A stretch of DNA of 64,000 nt from CAVQGM01 sp963712065 (GTDB taxonomy: Bacteria; Actinomycetota; Acidimicrobiia; Acidimicrobiales; Acidimicrobilacustridaceae): NCBI GenBank assembly GCA_963712065.1, contig CAVQGM010000002.1, positions 1,054,001 through 1,118,000 on the forward strand, read 5' to 3'. Within the stretch, counting starts at the first letter, position 1. Every line of letters begins with the position of its first letter. A program made the position numbers and the translations under genes. The notes beneath the pieces were generated by a model. That model was not told the DNA's origin. It saw only the letters and a list, made by a program, of their open reading frames with translations, and did no database searches. Shown in pieces: positions 28,900-35,951 of the stretch.

Positions 28900-31185
28900 A
28901 TGCTGATGCGACTGGGCCGCTTCACGGCGCGTCACCACTGGTGGTTCATCGGCACGTGGCTCGTCCTGGCGGTCACCCTCGGCACGCTGGCCAACCGCGC
29001 CGGTGGTGTCCCGGTCGACGACTTCGACATCCCCGGCACCGAGTCGCAGCGAGCCGTCGACCTGTTGGAGAGCCAGTTCCCCGCGGCCGCCGGCACGTCG
29101 GCCACCGCGGTGTTCCAGGCGACGAACGGCAAGGTCACCGACCCGCAGAACCAGCAGGCGATCGAGGCCTCGTTCGCCGCGCTCGCCAAGCTGCCCGACG
29201 CCGGGACCGTGGTCTCCCCGTTCGCCCCGGGCTCACCTGATGCCGGCAACATCTCGTCCGACGGCACGATCGTCTACGTCGGCGTCCAGTTCTCCGTGCC
29301 CGCCGGCGACCTGCCGACGTCGATCGTCGACGACCTGCGCTCGGCCGCCGAGCCGGCGACGCAGGCAGGTCTGAACGTGCAGTTCGGAGGGCCGGTGGTC
29401 GACGTGTTCGACCCGGCCCCGCCGGGCATCTCGAAGTACGCCGACGACATCGGCCTCGCCCTCGCCGTCGTCATCCTCCTCCTCGCCCTCGGCTCGGTGA
29501 CCTCGATGCTGGTGCCGATCGCCACCGCCCTGTTCGGCGTCGGGATCTCGATGGCCGTCGTCACCCTGCTCGAGCGGGTCGTCGACATCGGCAGCGTGGC
29601 GCCGATCCTCGGTGCGATGCTCGGGCTCGGCGTCGGCATCGACTACTCGCTGTTCATCGTGACCCGCCACCGGCAGAACCTCGCGTCCGGCCAGGAGCCA
29701 CGCGAGGCCGCCGCCCTCGCCGTCGCCACCTCCGGTTCGGCCGTGCTCTTCGCCGGGATGACCGTCTGCCTGGCGATGGTCGCCCTCGGCCTCATGGGCG
29801 TCCCCTACGTCCGCACCCTCGGCTTGGTGGCGGCCATGTTCGTGGTCGTCTCGGTGACCGCCGCCCTCACCCTCGTGCCCGCCGTCCTCGGCCTGCTCGG
29901 CCGGAAGGTCACGAGCCTGCCGATGCCGTGGCACCACGACGGCTCCGACGCCGCGGTGACCGACGCCAGCTCATCGCTGTCGGCCCGGTGGGCCCGCCAG
30001 ATCGCGCGCCGACCCTGGTTCTGGGCCCCGCTCAGCCTCCTCGTCCTCCTGCTGCTGGCGGCGCCGCTGCTCCGGCTCGAGGCCGGCTTCCCCGACGACG
30101 GCACCGCCCCCACCGACACGACCCAGCGCCAGGCGTTCGACCTGTTGGACCAGGGCTTCGGGCCCGGCGCCAACGGACCCCTCGTGATCGTCGGGCCGCT
30201 CCCCGCCGGCACGGCCCAGAACCCGGGGCCGACCCTCCAGGCCATCGAGGGCTTCGTCCAGAAGCTGGAGGCGACCCCCGGCGTCGAGCGGGTCATCCCC
30301 GGCGCCAACCCACCCGCCTACAGCATCGCCTTCATCGAGGTGATCCCGACCACCGGCCCCGACGACCCGGCCACCGCGAGACTGGTCGAGGAGCTGCGCG
30401 ACACCGGCATCCCCCAGGCCCTGGAGGGAACCCAGATCGACGCCTCGCAGGTCTACGTGGGTGGCACCACCGCCTCGCTCATCGACCTCACCGACCGCAT
30501 CGACAGCCGGCTCTGGCTGATCATCGCCACCGTGCTGGCGGGCTCGTTCCTGTTGCTGATGATGGTGTTCCGCTCGGTGTTCGTGCCGCTCAAGGCCGCG
30601 ATCATGAACCTGCTGTCCATCGGTGCCGCCTACGGGGTGATCGTGGCCGTGTTCCAGTGGGGCTGGGCCAAGGGACTGATCGGCCTCGACGAGACGATCT
30701 CCGTGGCACCGTTCGTGCCGGTGATGATGTTCGCCATCCTCTTCGGCCTGTCGATGGACTACGAGGTCTTCCTCCTCAGCCGGATCCGGGAGGAGTACCT
30801 GCGCAGCGGCGACAGCCACGAGAGCGTGGTGATCGGCCTGGCCAACACGGCGAAGGTCATCACCGCGGCGGCGTCGATCATGATCGCCGTCTTCCTCAGC
30901 TACGTGACGAACCCGGTGCCCACGGTGAAGATGATCGGGCTCGGCCTGGCCGTCGCCGTGTTCGTCGACGCGACGGTCGTGCGCATGATCCTGGTCCCGG
31001 CGACGATGGAGCTGCTCGGGAAGGCCAACTGGTGGCTCCCCCACCGGCTCGACCGCATCCTCCCCCACATCAACGTCGAGGGCCCGGCACCGGCGCCGGC
31101 CACCGCAGCCGGTGGGGACCGCGAGCCGGGCGACACCGGCGCGGGTGGACAGGACCGCACCCGCGAGCCGGTCGGAGCCGGCTGA
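28900..31185 (+). CDS. MMPL-family RND transporter
   Basis: A 761-residue inner-membrane exporter of the MMPL/RND superfamily, which moves lipids or hydrophobic compounds using the proton gradient. The layout is one N-terminal helix, an extracytoplasmic loop (about residues 35-185), helices 2-6 with LGLGVGIDYSLFIVTRHRQNL (proton-relay Asp-Tyr), a cytoplasmic segment, a second extracytoplasmic loop (about 395-535), and a second membrane block with LFGLSMDYEVFLLSRIREEY, the paired Asp-Tyr. A hydrophilic Pro/Ala/Gly tail follows. The ATG at 28900 has AGGAGGAGGG about 10-15 nt upstream. The substrate is unknown. The stop codon lies inside a strong hairpin. Confidence 0.93.
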   Translation: MLMRLGRFTARHHWWFIGTWLVLAVTLGTLANRAGGVPVDDFDIPGTESQRAVDLLESQFPAAAGTSATAVFQATNGKVTDPQNQQAIEASFAALAKLPDAGTVVSPFAPGSPDAGNISSDGTIVYVGVQFSVPAGDLPTSIVDDLRSAAEPATQAGLNVQFGGPVVDVFDPAPPGISKYADDIGLALAVVILLLALGSVTSMLVPIATALFGVGISMAVVTLLERVVDIGSVAPILGAMLGLGVGIDYSLFIVTRHRQNLASGQEPREAAALAVATSGSAVLFAGMTVCLAMVALGLMGVPYVRTLGLVAAMFVVVSVTAALTLVPAVLGLLGRKVTSLPMPWHHDGSDAAVTDASSSLSARWARQIARRPWFWAPLSLLVLLLLAAPLLRLEAGFPDDGTAPTDTTQRQAFDLLDQGFGPGANGPLVIVGPLPAGTAQNPGPTLQAIEGFVQKLEATPGVERVIPGANPPAYSIAFIEVIPTTGPDDPATARLVEELRDTGIPQALEGTQIDASQVYVGGTTASLIDLTDRIDSRLWLIIATVLAGSFLLLMMVFRSVFVPLKAAIMNLLSIGAAYGVIVAVFQWGWAKGLIGLDETISVAPFVPVMMFAILFGLSMDYEVFLLSRIREEYLRSGDSHESVVIGLANTAKVITAAASIMIAVFLSYVTNPVPTVKMIGLGLAVAVFVDATVVRMILVPATMELLGKANWWLPHRLDRILPHINVEGPAPAPATAAGGDREPGDTGAGGQDRTREPVGAG

Positions 31186-31207
31186 GGCCGGATCAGCCTC
31201 AGCCGGC
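31177..31207 (+). terminator. 12-bp stem hairpin embracing the MMPL stop codon
   Basis: GCCGGCTGAGGC, a 7-nt loop, then GCCTCAGCCGGC, a perfect 12-bp stem. The TGA stop (31183-31185) is inside the left arm, so termination is coupled to the very end of the reading frame. It could act in both directions toward the convergent DUF2085 gene. Confidence 0.65.
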
Positions 31208-31251
31208 CAGGAAGGCCTCGAGGGTCGCCTCGGGTGGGCGGTACCGAGGGG

Positions 31252-31725
31252 TCAGGGCCGGGACCGGCGACGCCCGGTGAGCAGGGCGGCGATGCACACC
31301 GCCGAGTAGCCGAGGACGACCCCCCAGAACAGCGGTGACGTGGGCTGGTCGACGTAGAGGGCGAACCCCTGCCCGAGGGCGACGCCGAGGGGCACGGTCA
31401 CGGCGACGAGTCGGGGCGGCGACGGGCGCACCCACCCGAGGTGCTCGGCCACGAAGTCGATCACCGCCGGGAGCGGCAGCAGCACCAGCACCCAGGTGTC
31501 GGCCCACGACGGCAGCCACCACCCGGCCAGCGACGCCACGAGCACCACCAGCGCGAGCGGGTAGAGCACCAGACAGCGCCGGCACACGTGGGTGCGGCCC
31601 AGTCGGACACACCGGTCGTAGTCCTCGGGCCAGTGGTGCGACAACCACAAGGGGGTGGTCGGGCCGGTCGGGAACGCCCGGTCGGGGTCGTCGCCGCTCG
31701 CCACGGGGCCTCGGGGGTCGACCAC
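31252..31725 (-). CDS. DUF2085-like membrane protein
   Basis: A 157-residue protein with a soluble N-terminus and about four hydrophobic segments. The motif LGRTHVCRRCLVLYPLALVVLV (about residues 43-64), with a CxxC pair entering the first helix, is the DUF2085 signature, followed by PLPAVIDFVAEHLGW. The two cysteines could bind metal or form a disulfide; no activity is known for the family. The GTG at 31725 has TACCGT 6 nt upstream, part of the palindromic promoter shared with the HD-domain gene. Confidence 0.75.
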   Translation of the reverse strand: MVDPRGPVASGDDPDRAFPTGPTTPLWLSHHWPEDYDRCVRLGRTHVCRRCLVLYPLALVVLVASLAGWWLPSWADTWVLVLLPLPAVIDFVAEHLGWVRPSPPRLVAVTVPLGVALGQGFALYVDQPTSPLFWGVVLGYSAVCIAALLTGRRRSRP

Positions 31726-31731
31726 AAGCGG

Positions 31732-31741
31732 ACGGTACCGT
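31732..31741. promoter_or_regulatory. Palindromic bidirectional promoter core ACGGTACCGT
   Basis: A perfect 10-bp palindrome that reads TACCGT on both strands, the hexamers sharing the central TA. It ends 6 nt from the DUF2085 GTG (31725) and 7 nt from the HD-domain GTG (31749). Both flanking genes would be leaderless, from 23 bp of intergenic DNA. Confidence 0.6.
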
Positions 31742-31748
31742 CTGGCCC

Positions 31749-32420
31749 GTGACCGGGCGCGGCACCACGGACTCCCCGACCGAACGGCTCGACCGGCTGC
31801 GGGCGCGCGGCGTGCTCGATCTCACCGAGGCGGGGGTGGCCCCGGCACGGACCGGTCCGATCCTCGACGACCTGCTGGCCCGCTACGGCGAACCGCACCG
31901 CCGGTACCACACGGTCGAGCACCTCGATGAGGCGCTCGACCGCGCCGACCACCTGGCCAACCGCGCCGGCGACCCCACCGTGGTGTGCCTCGCGCTGTGG
32001 TTCCACGACGCCGTGTACCGGCTCCGGCCGGGCCAGGACGAGGCCGACAGCGCCGACCTGGCCGAGACCGTGCTCGCCGACGGCGGCGTCGACGCCGAGC
32101 GGCGGACGGACGTCGCCCGACTGGTCCGGCTCACCGCCGGCCACGGTCCCGTCGGGCCCGACGACCGGGACGGCGCCGTGGTCATCGACGCAGACCTCGG
32201 GATCCTCGCCGCCGAGCCGGCCCGCTACGACCGCTACGTCGCCGACGTGCGCGCCGAGCACGGCGCCGTCGACGACGAGGCGTGGCGGGTGGGCCGGGCG
32301 CGAGTGCTGCGCGGCCTGCTCGATCGCCCGCGGCTGTTCCTCACCGACGGCCTCGGCCCCGACGCCGACCCGCGGGCCCGGGCCAACCTGGCTCGCGAGC
32401 TCGCCGGCCTGCGCGGCTAG
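31749..32420 (+). CDS. HD-domain metal-dependent phosphohydrolase-like protein
   Basis: A 223-residue soluble HD-superfamily protein. Metal-binding motifs are YHTVEHLDEAL (first His, about residues 57-67), LALWFHDAVYRLRPGQDE (HD pair, about 81-98) and downstream VVIDADLGILAAEPARYDRYVADVRAEH (Asp ligand, about 140-167). This arrangement matches predicted metal-dependent HD phosphohydrolases of about 200 residues, whose substrates are unknown (nucleotides are likely). The GTG start is leaderless-type. The last 4 bp overlap the convergent DUF4031 gene. Confidence 0.85.
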   Translation: MTGRGTTDSPTERLDRLRARGVLDLTEAGVAPARTGPILDDLLARYGEPHRRYHTVEHLDEALDRADHLANRAGDPTVVCLALWFHDAVYRLRPGQDEADSADLAETVLADGGVDAERRTDVARLVRLTAGHGPVGPDDRDGAVVIDADLGILAAEPARYDRYVADVRAEHGAVDDEAWRVGRARVLRGLLDRPRLFLTDGLGPDADPRARANLARELAGLRG

Positions 32421-32686
32421 GCCGGGGACGGCGGTCGCCGGCGGCGGAGACCCGATTCCCTGAGCCGACGCACGAGCACCCGGGCATCGACCTCGATCGC
32501 ACCGAGCTCGACGGCCGCCGGACGCAGCTCGTGGGGGATGTCGTAGTGGTCCCCCTGGAACGCCCCACGGGGGACGCCGAGGCGGGCGGCGAACCGGTGC
32601 AGCTCCTCGTGGCTCTCGTCGCTCACGAGGTGGGCCCACACCCGGCCCCGCCACGCCCAGATCGCCTGGTCGACGAGGATCGCCAT
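32417..32686 (-). CDS. DUF4031 domain protein
   Basis: An 89-residue soluble DUF4031 protein of unknown function. Conserved features include ILVDQAIWAWRGRVWAHLVSDESHEELHRFAARLGVP, the central FQGDHYDIPHELRPAAVELGAIEVDARVLVRRLR and a short basic tail. These proteins are common in actinobacteria. The ATG at 32686 has TAGCCT 7 nt upstream. Upstream in-frame residues do not match the family. Confidence 0.85.
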   Translation of the reverse strand: MAILVDQAIWAWRGRVWAHLVSDESHEELHRFAARLGVPRGAFQGDHYDIPHELRPAAVELGAIEVDARVLVRRLRESGLRRRRPPSPA

Positions 32687-32693
32687 CGGGCGG

Positions 32694-32699
32694 AGGCTA
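32694..32699 (-). promoter_or_regulatory. -10 hexamer TAGCCT, leaderless DUF4031 gene
   Basis: The minus-strand hexamer ends 7 nt before the ATG at 32686. Confidence 0.5.
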
Positions 32700-32743
32700 T
32701 CCGCCCGGGGACCGACCGACCCGAGCAGGGACGCCCCGTTGCG

Positions 32744-32749
32744 TAGCAT
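32744..32749 (+). promoter_or_regulatory. -10 hexamer TAGCAT
   Basis: TAGCAT lies 39 nt before the ATG at 32789, implying a leader of about 33 nt that carries the GACGAGGAG ribosome-binding site. Confidence 0.4.
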
Positions 32750-32788
32750 CGTCGACCTCGGGGCGAGCATCGACGACGAGGAGCTGCC

Positions 32789-33013
32789 ATGGCCATCCCG
32801 TTGGACCGGGTCTCGAGGGTGATCATCAACGGGGAGTGGTACTCCGTCGAGATGGGCACCTTCCGGATCGAGGAGCTGGCCTTCGTCGACGACGAGGGCC
32901 TGCTCACCCATCCGCCCATCGACCACCTCGCCTACCACTTCGAGACGCCCAACCGGGACGAGTACTACGGGCCGCTCTCGGCCATCGAGCTGATCAAGGT
33001 CATCGAGATCTGA
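32789..33013 (+). CDS. Small acidic protein of unknown function, 74 residues
   Basis: A compact soluble protein that begins MAIPLDRVSRVIINGEWYSVEMGTF and ends with SAIELIKVIEI. Alternating hydrophobic residues in the first half suggest a beta-hairpin, with helices at the C-terminus. It has a good ATG start with GAGGAG 6-7 nt upstream and its own -10 hexamer, so it is very probably a real gene despite its size. The next gene starts 17 bp after its stop and is probably co-transcribed. No motif or family recognised. Confidence 0.65.
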   Translation: MAIPLDRVSRVIINGEWYSVEMGTFRIEELAFVDDEGLLTHPPIDHLAYHFETPNRDEYYGPLSAIELIKVIEI

Positions 33014-33030
33014 GCCGTCGCCGCACTCCC

Positions 33031-34020
33031 GTGACCGACCTGTCCCCCGTCTTCGACGACGTCACCCACGCCGCCGAGCGCATCGCGCCCTTCGTCCATC
33101 GGACCCCGGTGCTCTCGTCCCGCTCGCTCGACGCCTTCGCCGGGCGTTCCGTGGTGCTGAAGGCCGAGCACCTGCAGCGGACCGGCGCCTTCAAGTACCG
33201 GGGCGCCACCAACGCGGTCCGTGCACTCCCCGACGAGCTCGCCGCCCGTGGCGTCGCCGCCCATTCGTCGGGCAACCACGCCCAGGCCCTCGCCCTCGCC
33301 GCCAGGGTGCGGGGGATCCCCGCCTACCTGGTGATGCCCAGAGGCGCACCCCGCTGCAAACGGGAGGCGACCGTCGGGTACGGCGCGACGGTGGTCGACT
33401 GCGAGCCGACGCTGGTCGACCGGGAGACCACCCTCGCACGGGTGCTCGCCGACACCGGGGCCACGGAGATCCACCCCTACGACGACCCGGACGTCATCGC
33501 CGGGGCCGGTACCGCCGCCCTCGAGCTGCTCACCGACGTGCCCGACCTCGACGCCGTCGTGGCTCCGGTCGGCGGCGGCGGACTGCTGTCGGGCACGGGC
33601 ATCGCCGCCCACGGACTCCGACCGTCCCTGCGGGTGCACGGCGCGGAGCCCGCCGGTGCCGACGACGCCGCCCGATCCCTCGCCGCCGGTCGCCTCATCG
33701 CCTCGGTCGCGCCGACCACGATCGCCGACGGACTGCTCACCTCCCTGTCCGACCGCACCTTCGGTCTCCTCCGTGACCACGTCGAGTCGATCGTGGTCGT
33801 CACCGACGACGAGATCGTCGAGGCCATGGGATGGCTGTGGACGCGCCTGAAGCAGGTGGTCGAGCCGAGCGGTGCCGTGGCCGTGGCCGCCCTCCGCTCG
33901 GGGAAGATCGAGGGCGACCGCGTCGGGGTGATCGTGAGCGGCGGCAACGTCGACCTCGACCACCTCCCCTTCGGCGCCGGTCCGGAGCACCCGGACCCCG
34001 TCGGTAACGTGGCGCCGTGA
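33031..34020 (+). CDS. PLP-dependent threonine/serine dehydratase-like enzyme
   Basis: A 329-residue fold-type II PLP enzyme of the threonine ammonia-lyase/serine racemase group. The PLP lysine lies in RTGAFKYRGATNA (about residues 50-62), the substrate loop is SSGNHAQALALAA (about 80-92), and the phosphate-binding glycine loop is PVGGGGLLSG (about 181-190). The C-terminal VIVSGGNVDLDHL provides the ring-nitrogen contact. There is no C-terminal ACT regulatory domain, so this is the short catabolic or racemase type; dehydratase and racemase cannot be separated by motif. The stop overlaps the start of the next gene (GTGA), and that gene also has a promoter inside this one. Confidence 0.9.
   Translation: MTDLSPVFDDVTHAAERIAPFVHRTPVLSSRSLDAFAGRSVVLKAEHLQRTGAFKYRGATNAVRALPDELAARGVAAHSSGNHAQALALAARVRGIPAYLVMPRGAPRCKREATVGYGATVVDCEPTLVDRETTLARVLADTGATEIHPYDDPDVIAGAGTAALELLTDVPDLDAVVAPVGGGGLLSGTGIAAHGLRPSLRVHGAEPAGADDAARSLAAGRLIASVAPTTIADGLLTSLSDRTFGLLRDHVESIVVVTDDEIVEAMGWLWTRLKQVVEPSGAVAVAALRSGKIEGDRVGVIVSGGNVDLDHLPFGAGPEHPDPVGNVAP
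34005..34010 (+). promoter_or_regulatory. -10 hexamer TAACGT inside the end of the upstream gene
   Basis: TAACGT ends 6 nt before the GTG at 34017, within the last codons of the PLP enzyme gene. It would give a leaderless hydrolase transcript independent of the upstream gene. Confidence 0.4.
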
Positions 34021-34901
34021 CCGACCGCACCGACGTCACCATCGTCTCCGACGCCATCGCGCTGCGCGGCTGGCACTACCGGCCGTCCACCGGTGCCGAC
34101 CGACCGGCACCCGTGGTCGTGATGGCCCACGGCCTGTCGGCCGTGAAGGAGATGGGCCTCGACCGCTACGCCGAAGCGTTCGCCGGTGCCGGCTTCCACG
34201 TCGTGGTGTTCGACCACCCCTGCTTCGGGGCCAGCCACGGCACGCCCCGCCAGGAGGTCGATCCCGAACGCCAGCTGCGCGCCTACCGCGACGTGATCAC
34301 CTGGGCCGGCGGTCAGCACGGCGTGGACACCGGCCGGGTCGGCGTGTGGGGCAGCAGCTTCAGCGGCGGCCACGCCGTGGTGCTCGCCGCCACCGACGAC
34401 CGCGTCGGTGCCGCCGTGGCCCAGGTGCCGTACCTCGGCGCCCCCGGCGAGGGGGTCCCTGCCGAGTTGGCCCAGGTGATCGCCGACGACGAGGCGGCCC
34501 AGCGCAAGGGAGCCGACGCGCTCACCATCCCGGTGGTCACGGAGGACCCCGCCGCCGGTGGGTTGCTCTCCCCCGACCCCGACGCCCACCCCTGGTTCAC
34601 GGGCCAGGAGGCGCCCGGATGGCGCAACGAGGTGACGATCCGCTCGGTCGCCCGGATCCTCGGGTACCGCCCGTCCGACGTCGCGACCGAGGTTCGGGCC
34701 CCCGTGCTCCTCGTGGTGGCCGCCGACGACGTGCTCGCCCCCGCCGCCATGGCCCACGAGGCCGTCGCCCGCATGCCCGACACCTGCGAGCTGCTCGAGC
34801 TGCCCGGCGGGCACTTCGACGTCTACGACGCGTGGTTCGACCGGAGCTCCGACGCCGCCACCGGGTGGTTCCGACGATGGCTGGTCGGGCCCCGCTCGTG
34901 A
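34017..34901 (+). CDS. Alpha/beta hydrolase
   Basis: A 294-residue alpha/beta hydrolase resembling dienelactone-hydrolase or X-Pro-type esterases. The oxyanion region is VVVMAHGLSAVKEMGL (about residues 35-50), the nucleophile elbow GVWGSSFSGGHAVVLAA holds the catalytic Ser (about 111-127), the acid is in LVVAADDVLAPAAM, and the catalytic His in LPGGHFDVYDAWF (about 262-274). No signal peptide. The GTG overlaps the previous stop by 4 bp, so it is translationally coupled and can also be transcribed from the hexamer at 34005. The substrate is unknown. The TGA stop is inside a terminator-like hairpin. Confidence 0.88.
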   Translation: MTDRTDVTIVSDAIALRGWHYRPSTGADRPAPVVVMAHGLSAVKEMGLDRYAEAFAGAGFHVVVFDHPCFGASHGTPRQEVDPERQLRAYRDVITWAGGQHGVDTGRVGVWGSSFSGGHAVVLAATDDRVGAAVAQVPYLGAPGEGVPAELAQVIADDEAAQRKGADALTIPVVTEDPAAGGLLSPDPDAHPWFTGQEAPGWRNEVTIRSVARILGYRPSDVATEVRAPVLLVVAADDVLAPAAMAHEAVARMPDTCELLELPGGHFDVYDAWFDRSSDAATGWFRRWLVGPRS

Positions 34902-34910
34902 TCGGGGCCC
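34887..34910 (+). terminator. 8-bp stem hairpin spanning the hydrolase stop codon
   Basis: GGGCCCCG, an 8-nt loop containing the TGA stop, then CGGGGCCC. A perfect all-GC stem, with no U-tract. Confidence 0.55.
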
Positions 34911-34918
34911 AACGCCCC

Positions 34919-34924
34919 TACCAT
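34919..34924 (+). promoter_or_regulatory. -10 hexamer TACCAT
   Basis: TACCAT follows the hairpin directly and could start the transcript of the secreted protein at 35004, with a leader of about 70 nt. Confidence 0.35.
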
Positions 34925-35003
34925 CCCGCTCGCCGTCGGCAGAGGATCATTCGGGTCGCCCCGTCGGACGGACGTCGGTCTCCGACCTGCGGAAGGAGCG
35001 ATC

Positions 35004-35843
35004 ATGGCGATCCCCATGAGCCTCCGGACCCGAGTCGTTCCGATGCTGGCGGTGGTCATCCTGGCGGCGGGTCTGCTGACGGCGCCGTCGGGCGCGACGA
35101 ATGCGGTGGAGCCGGTCGCCGTGCCCACCGGGGCCGCCGAGCTGAAGATCGATCCCTCGTTCGGGCCGCCGGGCACGGTGTTCACCGTGTCGGGCGCTGA
35201 CTGCCTCATCCCGGACGGGGCTGCAGGCACATCCACCGAAGTGGTCGTGTCGGTCGCCTACAGGGGCGCCGTGGGCGGGATACCCACGCCGTTCGAGGAG
35301 TACACGTCCGCCCCCGACACGGAAGGGGCGTGGTCGCTGCGGATCAACACCGGCGAGTGGGCGTCCCCGGCGCTGGGCCTGTACGCCGTCACGGCCACCT
35401 GCGTCACGATCGACGACACGGCGGCGCCGCCGTTCGAGTACGTACCCTCCCAGTTCAGCCTCGGGTACACCGCCTCGTGGATGCCGGACAAGGCATCGGG
35501 TCCGCCCGGCACCGTCGTCACCCTCTCCGGCAGAGGATGCGGTCCCAACGAGCTGGGCGACCAACTCATGCCGGGCACCGTCGACATCGGGTTCGTCACG
35601 CCGGGGTCCGTGCCGGACATCACTGCCGAGAGCGTGGCGGACCTGGGTTCCGTGGCGACCGACCTCGACGGAACCTGGTCGACGGGCGTGATCATCCCGG
35701 ACCTGCCCCCCGGGGACTACGAATGGCTCCTCCTGTGCGCCCTGTGCTGCGAGCCGCAGGCCATCCCACCCACCGGGGTCTTGTTCACCATCACCACCGG
35801 AGCGGCTCGTTCGGTGACCGCACCCCCGGCCTTCACCGGCTGA
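35004..35843 (+). CDS. Secreted protein with two Ig-like repeats
   Basis: A 279-residue exported protein. The Sec signal peptide is residues 1-32 (MSLRTRVVPMLAVVILAAGLLTAPSGA). Two beta-sandwich repeats follow, each opening with a Pro/Gly strand: KIDPSFGPPGTVFTVSGADC (about residues 49-68) and WMPDKASGPPGTVVTLSGRGCG (about 160-181). The pattern of xPSxGPPGTxxTVSGxxC is typical of extracellular IPT/TIG-like domains in actinobacteria. Cysteines are present in each repeat and in LLCALCCEPQ, so disulfides are likely. No sortase motif or membrane anchor at the C-terminus. The ATG has GGAAGGAGC 5 nt upstream. Function unknown. Confidence 0.75.
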   Translation: MAIPMSLRTRVVPMLAVVILAAGLLTAPSGATNAVEPVAVPTGAAELKIDPSFGPPGTVFTVSGADCLIPDGAAGTSTEVVVSVAYRGAVGGIPTPFEEYTSAPDTEGAWSLRINTGEWASPALGLYAVTATCVTIDDTAAPPFEYVPSQFSLGYTASWMPDKASGPPGTVVTLSGRGCGPNELGDQLMPGTVDIGFVTPGSVPDITAESVADLGSVATDLDGTWSTGVIIPDLPPGDYEWLLLCALCCEPQAIPPTGVLFTITTGAARSVTAPPAFTG

Positions 35844-35857
35844 TGGCCTTCACCGGC
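35828..35857 (+). repeat. 13-bp direct repeat flanking a stop codon
   Basis: GGCCTTCACCGGC occurs at 35828-35840 and again at 35845-35857, separated by TGAT. The stop of the secreted-protein gene lies between the copies. A local duplication may have created or moved this stop. Confidence 0.6.
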
Positions 35858-35872
35858 GAGCGAGGAGCCTCG

Positions 35873-35947
35873 ATGACACGGACGACGGTCCACACCTGCG
35901 TCGTTCGGGTGCTGGCGGCGATCGTGCCGGCGTCGCCGGTCCTGTGA
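35873..35947 (+). CDS. Tiny 24-residue reading frame, possible gene remnant
   Basis: ATG with GCGAGGAGC 5 nt upstream, then MTRTTVHTCVVRVLAAIVPASPVL and a stop. It looks like the first part of a signal peptide (basic then hydrophobic) that ends abruptly, 4 bp before the convergent deaminase stop. It may be the decayed start of a second secreted protein, or a real leader peptide. The good ribosome-binding site is the only reason to list it. Confidence 0.25.
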   Translation: MTRTTVHTCVVRVLAAIVPASPVL

Positions 35948-35951
35948 ACCC

